DNA of 64,000 bases from Macrothele yani. Taxonomy: Eukaryota > Arthropoda > Arachnida > Araneae > Macrothelidae. A program made the position numbers and the translations under genes. A model generated the notes under the pieces. It did not search any database and was not told the origin of the DNA. It saw nothing but the letters and a program-made list of their open reading frames with translations. This document shows, in pieces, positions 1 through 10,446 of this stretch (positions are counted from its first letter, which is position 1; the number at the start of each line of letters is the position of its first letter). Where the stretch lies: NCBI GenBank assembly GCA_039090855.1, contig CM077022.1, forward strand, positions 70,890,971 to 70,954,970, written 5' to 3'.

Positions 1-565
1 CCGTAGCGAGATCTAGATAGCATATCGCATGAATTTCGTTTATTGTGGCACAGGATATTTCTTCTTAGCTCCCCTATTTTGTGCACCAGCTATTTAACAT
101 TTATATTGTGTTACTGTAAGAAACCGGGTACTTAACTTATTGCATAGATGGTTATACGTACGATGTCTATGCATCCGTTTTTGGACAACTGAAGACAAAA
201 GCTATTGTTGTAGCTAGCAAGAGTAAATGAGTAAATTTTACATGTAGAAGCTTTTTTTTTTTTTTTTTTTTTTTTGTGGAATTATACTATAAAAAGTACA
301 TTTCACCCTTTTTAAAGATCATTGTTGGCTTAAAAAATAAAGTTGCAAAGCATTTTGTTGCTTCGAAAAATCACGATGAGAAATGCTTAATTGGTGAAAA
401 GTCTTCCTGCAGAAGACATAAATTATTACAAACCTATTCAGAAAAAAAAAAAAAGCTCCAACGGAAAATAAAATAACAAATCACTCGCAGTAATGACAAA
501 AAAAAAAAAAAAAACCCTTCATTGTCGCGCAATTTCTTTTACGATGTACGTGAGTCGAGTTTTCG
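1..565. other. AT-rich DNA without recognised gene
   Basis: No element or gene is recognised here. The stretch is AT-rich, with a T run near 251-275 and A runs near 441-455 and 499-514. The only open frame of note (276-476) is short and lysine-rich because of the A runs, so I do not call it. Confidence 0.6.
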
Positions 566-702
566 TGTGTCTGTGGCTCAGTTGTTAAAGGCGTGCGTTA
601 CCTGTGTTAGGCCATGGTTCAATTCTGACTAGAGCAGAAGGATGCAGGTTTGCGGAATTTCAGTTTAAAACAGGGAAGTGAATTTTTTTTTTTTTTTTTT
701 TT
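566..702 (+). repeat. tRNA-like SINE fragment (weak)
   Basis: A box-like text (GTGGCTCAGTTG near 573) is followed about 32 bases later by a B box-like text (GGTTCAATTC at 616-625), and the unit ends in a T run at 684-702. This is the layout of a tRNA-derived SINE, but there is no second copy in the window and no clear target duplication. Confidence 0.35.
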
Positions 703-2041
703 TGGAATAAACGGAATTTCTGACTACGGAAAATCTATGAAACTATGGAACCTAAAATAAACGGGCACTTTTAAAACCGGAAATTTCTGAAAAGACGGAT
801 GCCTACCGGCAACTTTGCTGCACGTTATTTTCAGAAATTATCCGTAAATTCACACCACTTATGTTTTACAGTGTATGGGCAAATTCAGGTAAAATGATGC
901 TTTTCTTCTGTTTTTTTATGAAATTGATACCGATAATTAATTTCACCATCTTAAAACTTCAACATTATTTCTGGAGTTGGATACAAAATTTTAATCTCTT
1001 TTTGTAGACTTTATTAAATTTTTTGTTTCTTTTCTCAGTTTTATTTTAAGTTTTGCAGCGATTTAGATCTCGGTGCATAAACAAAGCATACGTATTCAAC
1101 ATGAACTTATACATATTTCTGACACCCTGCTTTCGTCTGAAATTTGCTGATTCCCTTAACTCGTGGAGACGAGTGAAAAAAAATCAATTTAAGTGAAAAA
1201 AACAACAACCTCTAGATCAAAATGTGGAAAGGGGTGGATTTAATCTGCATCACATTTTAGCTACTCCTGTGTTTTCTGATTTTTTCGATGAAACGTGAGG
1301 TGTTAAAATGAAATGAGGCGAAGAAGTAATAGATCAACGCAGAAATTTATCATGGGATTCTAAATCTGTGACAACCTGCGAAAAGCTTCTTGGCCGGGAC
1401 GTGTTGTCGCAGTCGTCTGTGATATAGCGACTGAGGTAATGTCGGTTGGCAGTCGCATAGCTTTCCGCGGGACAACGGCCGGGCGGGATCGTCTGCGTGC
1501 GATCCGCCTTCCGACGATGCGGTGCCAAGTCAATGAAGCCATTTTAGTCTGGCTTTGAGCACAAGATCCTACTGTCTTTAATTACTACCACTCGTTCAAG
1601 CGCTGCATAGCTACGAAATAAAGCCCCCAAATATATGTGATGAATTACTTCTACACGTACAACAGGGTTGTAACGCTAAGTACCGTGAGGTTCTGTGCTT
1701 TTAATAACTTGAACGGGGATCTATCGCCTTAGGTGGAAAAAAATACATGGAACTTTCTACTAAGGCAAAACTCGCTTTTTACAATGTGAACCGAAGTTCT
1801 GCATAGCAGCTTCTTTATTCAAGTTCATTTCAATGCCACCGAATCACAGTGTCAAAACAGTGTGCGCTCACAGACTGCGTTCTTGTGCGCAGGGCTGGAG
1901 AAAACTTTTCATTGCGGGGAAGGGGGTGGGGTGGGGCGCTTTAACCCTTTAACCGGCTGGAACGAACTAACTCGGGGTCATCAAAATGGGCTGAAATCAG
2001 CTCCAACGAATATATTCTTTTTTTTTTTTTTTGATTGGATG
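703..2041. other. Unassigned AT-rich stretch
   Basis: I see no gene, element end or RNA in this stretch. Short open frames at 1334-1542 on the minus strand and 1862-2170 on the plus strand have no recognisable motifs. The latter runs through a T tract that codes for phenylalanines. Confidence 0.5.
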
Positions 2042-2411
2042 TTTAACCTAAAATCTCTGCCTTATGTTTCCAATGGTAATACTTCTTTACACATTTTCTT
2101 CGCAATTAATGTATTCCCAGGGACGAAAATTTGCACAACGATAAAACTAATTCTAAGTTGGGATACTTAATACTTGCTGAAACATAACCATAATTATATT
2201 AAAAATCGATCATTTTTTTTTTCAGTGATGTTCAGACCTGTTAACAGATGGCGCGACCTGTACATTGATGACGTCAGTAAACAAACAAATGTTGGATTGC
2301 TTAGTTATGGTTACGTTTGAGCAAGTATTAAGTATTCCATGCTATAACTCAAAGTTAGTTTTATCGATGTGCAAATTTTCATCCTTGGGAATACACTAAT
2401 TGGGAAGAAAA

Positions 2412-3636
2412 TACACTCTCTACCAACAAGTAATTGGACACCCCTGCAATCGACGATATCTGCGGTCTTGATACACATCACGGCCGCCGCCGTTAAATAT
2501 CGTGTGGGAAACAACAACGCAACCAGTCGTATGCAATATGCCACGCAGTTCGGAGCTCTCTGATATCGAGAAAGGTGTAATCGTAGGGTATCACAGAAAT
2601 GGCCGATCCATACGTGACATATCCAGCAAGTTGATGTACCCAAAATCGACAGTGGCCTACGTGATTGGCAAGTGGAAGACGAGAGGTGACAGTCTGAATG
2701 TGCCCCGACCCAGCAGACCCACAAAACTGGGAGTTAGAGACCGACGGGAGCTGGCCAGAGAAATTCGGAAGAACCGCACCAAATCGATGGGCCACATCCG
2801 CGAGGAGTTTCAACAGGCATCCGGTAGTGTTCCTTCGATGAATACCATCCGTAAGGAAGCCCATCTGCTCGGTTACCATGGACGTGCTGCTGCCCACAAG
2901 CCTTTTTGATCACCAAGTCCAATAGCGCTGCTCGGCTAACGTGGCGCAAATAACGTCGACAGTGGACCGTTGAATAGTGGAAACAGGTTCTCTGGAGCGA
3001 TGAATCAAGGTTCACCCTCTACCGTTCGGATGGCAGGGTCTAGGTTTGGCGTCTGCCTGGCGAACGCCTCCTGCCCGAATGTATTGTGCCAACTGTGAAG
3101 TTCGGCGGCAGTGGAATTATGCTATGGGGGTGTTTCTCCTGGTATGGCACGGGACCCTTAGTCACAATTCCTGGTAGACTCAATGCCGAAACCTACTGCA
3201 CCATTTTGGATGACCATGCGCTTCCTACGTTGTGGCAGTTTTACGGGGTGGACCCATGTTACTTTCAGGATGACAATGCCACCTGTCATGTTGCGAGGTC
3301 CACCATGGCTTGGTATGGTGACAATGGGGTTAATCGAATGGACTGGCCTTCGCAGAGCCCGGACCTTAACCCTATTGAGCACCTCTTTGACGAGTTGGAG
3401 CGTCGACTTAAGGGGTGCCCCCACCGTCCGAAATCGGTGAAGGAACTGACCTGTCTTCTCCAAGCCGAGTGGAAGAAAATACCGCTAGCCGTCGTACAAC
3501 GCCAGGTTGAGAGTATGCCCCGGAAGGTCGCAGCTGTAATCGCCGCTCGTGGAGGCTCCACCAAGTATTGAAGGTGAATAAACTTCGTTTTTCTTTGCTA
3601 TCACAGGTATCCAATTACTTGTTGGTAGATAGTGTA
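2412..3636 (+). mobile_element. Tc1-like transposon
   Basis: The terminal inverted repeats are 31 bp, 2412-2442 and 3606-3636, both starting from TA and sharing CTACCAACAAGTAATTGGA. The 1.2-kb length and single transposase reading frame are typical of Tc1 elements. It sits inside the right arm of a foldback repeat, and the opposite arm shows the empty site. Confidence 0.9.
2538..3571 (+). pseudogene. Tc1-like transposase (broken)
   Basis: This is a cut-and-paste DDE transposase, which would bind the element ends and excise and insert it at TA. The start is set at MPRSSELS, a typical Tc1 N-terminus followed by helix-turn-helix text (GRSIRDISSKLMYPKSTV). The catalytic signature is visible: WSDESRF, then FQDDNATCH, then [14 protein letters not shown] with 34 residues between the second D and E, and the C-terminus ends ARGGSTKY. 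A frameshift near 2905 and three stop codons between about 2957 and 3045 interrupt the frame, so no active protein is made. The three catalytic residues are still present. Confidence 0.88.
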
Positions 3637-3690
3637 TGTACAGAAGTTTTACCATTGGAAACATAAGGCAGAGATTTTAGATGGAACCAC

Positions 3691-3887
3691 TTTAACAACC
3701 ACCGTGAGCAACTCAATGAGCCATAAGCAGCCTCCCATCCAATTTAGGGTAACTGGTTCCAGGGAAGGGAGAGAACCAGTGCCGTAAGACAAACACAACA
3801 TCCATGCCTCACCGGAATTCGAACTCGGACCCCTTTAGGACGAATGATCAGAGGCCATCGCTTAGACCACTGCGCCACGAATACATT
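3691..3887 (-). repeat. tRNA-derived SINE, family 1
   Basis: Read on the minus strand, the unit starts with a tRNA-like head (GTGGCGCAGTGGTCTAAGCG) with a B box, continues through a shared body and ends at a short T-rich edge next to the foldback. It is homologous to the complete copy at 60002-60221. The B box is slightly damaged (GAGTTCGAATTCC). Confidence 0.8.
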
Positions 3888-4158
3888 CACTGCATAACGT
3901 AATTTGTTTTTCCGCCGTAATTTAGTCCTTACGTGAGTAATTGCGTTATGTGTGCTAATGTAATATCAGAAGGTACTCATACGCATTTCAAGAAAGAGGT
4001 CAATTGCAGTACTTACAAATACGTTTATTTTGCTTGTAAGGTTTGAACACCACACTCACATACGGTTCATGGGCGTACTCAATACGGTATCAGTGATTTA
4101 ACATCCAAGCACAATATAAAAGCACGTCTATCATCAATAACATCAATCCCCGCAAACA

Positions 4159-4362
4159 GATCAGATCAGATCATATGTAGATGATTTTAGGAAGGGAGTG
4201 TCTGACTCCAGGTCTTAAACAACCCTTAGAAATAGGAAGCTAGGAGATTTGGGATAGAGTGCCCGATAGGAAAGTCACACAGAAGCGAGGTACAAGACGC
4301 CCTTATTTACTATCGGGGGGGGAGCAGTACCAGGAGCCCGACGGCTTAACGTGCTCATCCAA
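4159..4362 (-). repeat. tRNA-derived SINE, family 3, 5'-truncated
   Basis: This is homologous, in reverse, to the 3' two-thirds of the SINE at 17085-17377. The 3' tail is a GATCA-type simple repeat (4159-4174 on this strand), the same tail type as the other two copies. The tRNA-like head is missing. Confidence 0.75.
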
Positions 4363-6133
4363 AACCCCCTGAGATTAAGAAAGCCTCCGAACTGGTCTGT
4401 GAAGTCAGAGCTAGTGGGCCGACCGACTCGAGCCTCGAGCTCTCCGCTCCTGAAAACGCCGACGAAGTACCGCGGTGTTATTGCAGAGAAATAGTTTCTC
4501 GAGTGCGATACTAGACAAATCAAGCACACAGCAATAAACTGCTTGTTTTTTTCTCTGTATTTTTTATCCTTAGATAACATCAAAAGATTAGATCCTTAGC
4601 TTTCATTTATTTTCTCAGTTTCCTGCAATGATATCTGTGAATCGGGGAATTATTTTGCTCTTGTGCTAGGAAACGATTTCACGTACGGATCTTAAAAATA
4701 AATATTTCAGAAATTTTTTCCTTTAGTCTTCAATTTGGCTAAAAGAACACAAACATAATAGTTTTTTCACGCATAACATGAAAACCCCAACATTTTGCGT
4801 TAAGCATTTTTGTAACTATGATTTTTTTTAAGTGCGTGAATGGCAAATTTGTAGGACTTTATGAACATAATCATTTCACTTAAAACTTTTAGAAATTCCC
4901 TTCGCGTTCGATTTATTAAAAAAAAAAGACCGTTCTCTAATTACGTAACGAAGGCGAAAGCAAAATTTCTGATTTAGTGAGTATATTTCCTGAAAATACG
5001 GTAAGACGTGTGCTCAGATCTTGCAACTACTTCTAGAAAGTAAAAAAAAAAACATTATAAATTAAAATCCTTCAGGAAAAAGGTTCTTGTTAGATGAATG
5101 TGGAAGGTATTAATTTGGATATTTTCGAATTTATTCACATAACATTGCAAATTTTATGCTGGGAAATCAGAATGTCACACCCTTTTTTTTCCCAACTTTG
5201 TAAAAATATATTTTAGACAAAATTACACAAAAGATATTAATTTTCTCCAGCAGTATATTCATTGTAAGGCAAACTTTTTTTTTCATTTTTTAACTGAAAC
5301 AGATATTGAAAATATCAATTAACACATTACAGACTCCTCCAAGAAAACGGAAAACACAAGCATCAACAAATGTGTCCCTTCATTATGCATAAGTACTTTC
5401 TTTTTTGCACGATGTGCTTCTTGCAGAGAGAAACGTCTCGCTGCCAATATTCTTGAAACTATCCTTATACATGTGAATGATGTGACTACGAATTCAACTA
5501 GGAATTAAAGTGCTACTTTGTAGAAGAGTTCAATGTAGACAATTCAAGTTCATAGTTCTCTAATCGGAACCTCAAGTTAAACTTTCTTTAACTTAAATTG
5601 TATGCAGAACATTCTATCGTGAGAACAATTAAGCTTAACTAACCTTTTAATTCACGGTGGGTTCAAAATCCTTAATTGGTATGGAAGAAGTCCATCTTCT
5701 TTGAAGGCTTTTATGTTTAGGAAAGCTGAAAACAGCGGCTTTTACTTTTGGACGTGCTTTGTAATTGAATCTACATAAAGGCACCCGATATTTTCCACGC
5801 ATGTTGTATAAAAACGCTAATTCACGTGCAGGACAACCGAAAGCTCAACGCTGACCAATGCCGCATGAACGCGAAGCTAATATCGGCAATCCCCTTACGT
5901 TTTCCCTTTGACCCCTCTGGAGAGAGGGATTGCGATGGCCCTCTGACGGTGACGTCACACCCCTTCGCATTTCGCGCGCTGGGGCTTTCTCTCCAGGGGG
6001 TCTTGGCTCATCCCCTTAAACAACCGCTGCATTGCCTTTTTATCTATCGTTCCTATCCAGCCACACATACGTCACTTTTGTTCCGACCTCAGTGTGTTGC
6101 CAACATCATTTTCGTTTGTGGGAAAAGACATAA
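4363..6133. other. Unassigned stretch with a small GC-rich island
   Basis: No gene or element is recognised. Most of the stretch is AT-rich with T and A runs. A GC-richer patch near 5830-6070 holds short palindromes such as CCCTCTGGAGAGAGGG and a 114-codon open frame (5826-6170) with no known motif, which I do not call as a gene. A promoter-like role cannot be shown from the sequence. Confidence 0.5.
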
Positions 6134-6532
6134 CGTTAAGGTGGTTTTTTTTTTATTATTGGAGGTTTAACGACCACCGTGAGCAACTCAATGGGCTATA
6201 AGCAGTCGCCCGCCCTAATTTAGGGCCACTGGTTCCAGGGAAGAGAGAGAAGCAGTGCGTTAGACAAACACAACATCCATGCCTCACCGGGATTCGAACC
6301 CGGACCCCTTTCGCCATCGGCTATGAAAAGCCATCGGCTATGAAAAGCCATCGGCTATAAGCAGTCGCCCGTCCCTAATTTAGGGCCACTGGTTTCAGAG
6401 AAGGGAGAGAAGCAGTGCCGTTAGACAAACACAACATCCACGCCTCACCGGGATTCGAACCCGGACCCCTTTCGAACGAATGATCAGAAGCCATCGCTTA
6501 GACAACTGCGCCACCGGTGCGGCCGTTAAGGT
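6134..6532 (-). repeat. SINE family 1 insertion with internal tandem duplication
   Basis: The two 9-bp flanks CGTTAAGGT (6134-6142 and 6524-6532) are a target duplication around one insertion. Inside are two head-to-tail minus-strand SINE bodies, 6150-6313 without the tRNA head and 6345-6523 with it. Between them is a 17-base unit around CCATCGGCTATGAAAAG repeated about three times. The tail is a T run with TATTATT near 6145-6157. Confidence 0.8.
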
Positions 6533-6662
6533 TTGAAAATGTCTAAGAGAACGAACTGAAATTTACATAGAAAAAGAAACTCAAAAGAAACGTTAAAAGA
6601 GAATATACACTGAAATGCCACAAAAACCAGTACAAACGGGCTTATGCAAAACACATAGCAAC

Positions 6663-7164
6663 TATAATGAAGTTAATTTCTCCGTCATTTTTATCCGCGC
6701 CAGGATTCGAACCCGGGTCCCCTCATTCCGGAATAAATTGCTCTACCAATTGAGCTACGCGGACGTTTCATTCTGATTCCTATCTGCCTTTAAGTCGTGT
6801 GCGTCCTTCTGGCAGGTACGTCACATCTCCTGGTACGTTACATCATCTCCCCCTTATTATTTTTTTTTTTCGAAGTGCTGGAGAAGGGATTCTCTGATTT
6901 TTCCTATCTCGCGGTGTGGAAATAACATCACACCATTGCGAGATTTTGAACGGTCGGGTCATCCGGATAGTTCGGGCGCCATTATAACGAAGTGAATTTC
7001 TCCGTCATTTTTTGGTCTACGCCGGAAATCGAACCCGGGTCCCCTCATTCCGGAATAAGTTGCTGTACCAATTGAGCTACGCGGACGTTTTATTCTGATT
7101 CCTATCTGCCTTTAAGTCGTGTGCGTCCTTCTGGCAGGTACGTCACATCTCCTGGTACGTTACA
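6663..7164 (-). mobile_element. TRIM copy 1, tRNA-like unit in each LTR
   Basis: This small non-coding LTR retrotransposon is read on the minus strand. The LTRs are 6983-7164 (5') and 6663-6842 (3'), about 180 bp each. The target duplication is CAAC (6659-6662 and 7165-7168). The primer-binding site TGGCGCCCGAAC is the complement of 6970-6981, one base from the 5' LTR. A polypurine tract ending GGGGGAGATGA abuts the 3' LTR (complement of 6843-6856). Each LTR holds a tRNA-like unit with A box TAGCTCAATTGG and a B box; in the 5' LTR the B box is slightly mutated (GGTTCGATTTCC). There is no coding capacity, so it must borrow proteins from an autonomous LTR element. It sits inside a Tc1 copy. Confidence 0.87.
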
Positions 7165-7254
7165 CAACGTCACCTATGCGCGTACTCGGTTGCGTCCGCC
7201 AGTGCGTACATAAAGCGATAGACATCCTTGCCAGCTGTCAGAGCTGTTTTCGGC

Positions 7255-8300
7255 ATGAGAATGACAAGTAATAACGATTTAAGCGATTTTCAACGCGGTG
7301 TCATAGTTGGCACTCGTGACATGGGCCATATTATTTCGGAGGTAGAAACGAAGTTCGGATTTTCACGGACGACCATTGCAAGGATGTACCGTGACTACAA
7401 GAATTCCGGCAAAACCTCCAACCTACGATAACAGTGTGGCAGTAAAAAGACATTTGGTGAACGTGACCATCGTCGGCTGTCAAGAATCGTTTCACGCGAT
7501 AGGCGTGCAACACTCTCGCAGGTATCATCGGAATTCAATGCTGGAGCCTCAACAAGCATCAGCGTCCGGACTATGCAACGTACCCTGCACGATATAGGCT
7601 TTGGGAGCAGACGCCGAACTCGAGTCACCTTGATGGGTGCACGACACAGAGCTATACGCCTCGCTTGGACACGGCAACACTGCCACTGGACACTTGATGA
7701 CTGGAAACAAGTAGCCTGGTCTGACGAGTCGCGTTTCCAATTGTATCGGGCAGATGGAAGGATTCGTGTGTGGTGCAAACCCCATGAAGTCATCGATCCC
7801 GCCTGTCAACAGGGAACTGTACCGGCTGGTGAGGGGTCCGTAATGGTATAGGGAGTGTTTAGCTGGACTTCACTGGGACCCCAGGTACGTCTACAAACGT
7901 CTGTGACGGGCCAACGCTATGTGCGCATCCTTTCTGACGAGATACACCCGTTCATGTCTTGCATTCATGATGATTATTTGGGCCTGTTCCACAGGGCAAT
8001 GCACCTCCACACAAGTGTCGGGACGCTACATTATGGTTAGAGGAGCATTCATCTGAGTTTGGGGTGTTGCCATTCCCACCCAAGTCCCCAGATCTGAACG
8101 TGATAAAACACATTTGGGATGCCATGCAACGCGCTATCGAACACATTAATCTGAGACCTCGGAATACACCCGAATTGTTGAACGCTCTGCAGAAAGTATG
8201 GTGTGCATTGCCTACAGCATATTTCCAGAAGTTAGTGGAGTCCATACCCCGTGGTATTTCTGCAGTCCTGCGCTCCCGTGGGAGACCTACCAAGTATTAG
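7255..8300 (+). pseudogene. Tc1-like transposase (broken, catalytic residues lost)
   Basis: The start is set at MRMTSNNDLSDFQRG, which matches the usual Tc1 N-terminus and is followed by a helix-turn-helix (GHIISEVETKFGFSRTTI). The RVT-like DDE text is present in pieces: WSDESRFQLY in the frame 7573-7851, then WTSLGPQVRL, and the C-terminus PDLNVIKHIWDAM to RSRGRPTKY in 8064-8300. Several frameshifts and a stop at 7849 break it. The second catalytic aspartate is replaced by glycine (QGNAPPH instead of QDNAPPH), and the catalytic glutamate is lysine (NVIKH). It therefore could not act even if the frame were open. Confidence 0.85.
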
Positions 8301-8334
8301 ACTGGTGTACCAGTTTTTCTGGCACTTCAGTGTA

Positions 8335-8999
8335 CGTCACAACTGTTTAAATAGAGACTTCAACAAGTGAACCTGCGCATCAGAAAATGCTGCCTTTCCC
8401 TTAGCTTTGCAGTTCAAAGAAAATGCTCATTTACGGGGATGATTGACACTACTCCATTCTGACTAATTACCTATTTAAAGGCCTATAACAATGGCGACAA
8501 ACCTACAAAAGGAGAGAGATGTTTCATTCATTTGTTTCTACCTAGTGGCATGATGTCCGAGTCACAGGGAATCACGCCTTGGATCATACAGCAAAGAATA
8601 TAGGACTAGATGGGATATCTTCTTGAGTATGACAGGTTTATGGTCCGTACCGCTGAGATGAGTGGAGGGAAAGGAATCATTTTGCCGTAGTTTTCGTAAA
8701 ACCCGGCCGCTTAAAGGGTTAAATTAACCCCCTTTGAGTTCAAAAGTTTCTAACTTCCACTTAAATCAGAGCTAGAGGTTTGGGGTCCCCTCGGGCGAGA
8801 ACCATGTTACCTTCCTTCCCCCCCCCCTCCTTTTTAACTAGTCTTTTCAAGAATTTAAACATATAGCGCAGGGAAATATTTAGCTCTGAAGTTAAGGAAA
8901 AATTATTTATAAGGTATGAAAATTAGAACGAACTGTAAAACCGTGGAGAGGGGTGTATTTGCATTTTTGTACCTTTTAAGTATTTTGTACCTTTTAAAC
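8335..8999. other. Unassigned stretch
   Basis: No gene or element is recognised. A C run lies near 8819-8828 and the sequence before 9000 is AT-rich. Confidence 0.5.
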
Positions 9000-10269
9000 T
9001 ATTGGGCTGTCCAAAAAGTCATTGCGGTTTTCTCACACAGATGGCAAAACATGTCTTGAAATGTAACTAACGTCATTTGAAACCTCATGTAACGTGATAG
9101 CTGACATTTCAAGCTTGTTTTAGCAACAAAGTGCGCGATTTCGTTAACAAGTGTTTGTTTGGCGTCGATTTTAAGATGGACAATCAAAAGGAACATTTTC
9201 GTTATGTTTTGCTGTATTACTTCCGAAGAGGAAAAAACGCTGTGCATGCTCATTAAAAGTTATGTGATGTGTACGGTGGACATGCCTTTCAAACTACGGC
9301 AGTGTCAGAATTGATTTGCGAAATTTCGGTCGGGAGATTTTGATGTGAAAGATGCACTACGCTCAGAAAGTCCAATCGAAGTTGATGACAACAAAATAAA
9401 GGCATTGATCGAATCCAATCAGCGTTTAACGACACGAGAGATTGCTGAGAATCTGAACATATCGAAATCGAGAGTTGAAAACCATTTAAAGCACTTGGGA
9501 TACGTTAGTAAGCTCGTCATGTGGGTACTACATGAACTCAAAGAACTTCTTGCGTGTTGATATCTGCGATTCGCTCTTGAGACGTGAAGAAAACGGTCCA
9601 TTTTTGAAACGTATGATAACAGGCGATGAAAAATGGATCGTCTACAACAACGTCGAACGGAAAATATCGTGGAGCAAGCATGATGAACCTGCTCAAAACA
9701 CTTCAAAAGCAGATATGCGCCAAAGGAAGGTTATGCTGTCAGTCTGATGAGATTTCAAATGTATTGTGTATTTTGAATTGCTTCCAAGGAACCAAACCAT
9801 TAATTCGGACGTGTACTGTCGTTAGCTGGATAAATTAAGTGATGCAATCAAACTGAAGCGTCCAGAATTGGTGATTCGCAAACGTGTTGTGTTTCACCAT
9901 GATAACGCAAGACAAGTTTGGTCACTCGTCAAAAATTGTTGTGCCTTGGACGGGATGTCTTACCACATCCACCATATTCGCCAGACCTGGCACCATCAGA
10001 ATACCACTTGTTTCGTTCGTTGCAAAACGCCTTGAATGGTAAAATCTTTACTGCTGATCAGGCTATCAAATCGTTCTTGAAACTGTTTTTTTGCCGAAAA
10101 AACAAAAAAACCTTTTTGAGCGCGGAATCATGAACTTGCCTGCGAGATGGCAAAAAGTCATCGAACAAAATGGACAATATGTTGTTGACTAAAGTTTTTG
10201 TTTCCCATTCAAAATTCGCCTTACATTTACACAGGGGAAAAACGCAATTACTTTTTGGCCAACCTAATA
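9000..10269 (+). mobile_element. mariner transposon
   Basis: Inverted repeats of about 30 bp (left from 9000, right ending 10269) share a core like GTCCAAAAAGTCATTGCG and begin in TA. The 1.27-kb size and the transposase remnant fit mariner. The element lies between two AT-rich stretches and is not visibly interrupted. Confidence 0.88.
9176..10192 (+). pseudogene. mariner transposase (broken)
   Basis: The N-terminus starts at MDNQKEHFRYVLLYYFRRGKNA. The second helix-turn-helix region is clear (RLTTREIAENLNISKSRVENHLK), followed by a WVLHEL linker. The catalytic domain shows ITGDEKWIVYNN, then FHHDNARQ, then PPYSPDLAPSEYHLFRSL. In mariners the last motif normally carries Asp (SDYH), and here it is Glu. 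The C-terminus ends ARWQKVIEQNGQYVVD and a stop at 10190-10192. Stops and frameshifts occur throughout (for example after 9253 and near 9747), so the copy is inactive. Confidence 0.85.
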
Positions 10270-10446
10270 CCTTTTCGCAAATTTGGCACTTGCCGTACAG
10301 ATAGAAAAATAACCATAAAGTACCTAAAAATGTTATGCGTATATCATGAGCAGTATTTATCATATATTCGAGGGGCGTTTAATAAGTCGTATTGCAATTA
10401 AAGAATAACTGCTAAGTCAGTTGATTTCATTGACAAAAAGAGAAAC

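Larger units (their letters stand above)
2042..3690. repeat. Foldback (long inverted repeat) element, split by a Tc1 copy
   Basis: The left arm, about 2042-2198, is matched in reverse complement by 2299-2411 continued at 3637-3690. The loop is about 100 bases (2199-2298). Shared landmarks include AAAATCTCTGCCTTATG at the outer end and GCAAGTATTAAGTAT near the loop. The right arm is interrupted exactly by a Tc1 element at a TA dinucleotide, and the uninterrupted text can be read from the left arm. No coding sequence is seen in the foldback itself, so it is probably non-autonomous and older than the Tc1 insertion. Confidence 0.8.
6606..8334 (+). mobile_element. Tc1-like transposon carrying a TRIM
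   Basis: Terminal inverted repeats starting TACACTGAA(A/G)TGCCA lie at 6606 and, in reverse, at 8334. The body holds one degenerate transposase on the plus strand. A 502-bp TRIM (6663-7164) was inserted between the left terminal repeat and the transposase start. Without the TRIM the element is about 1.2 kb, the usual Tc1 length. Confidence 0.88.

Noticed and set aside
5826..6170. A 114-codon host gene
   Set aside because: There is no recognisable domain, and the 3' end runs into a T run and SINE sequence.
10366..10400. Another mariner end
   Set aside because: The text GAGGGGCGTTTAATAAGT resembles a mariner terminus, but no partner end or transposase was found.
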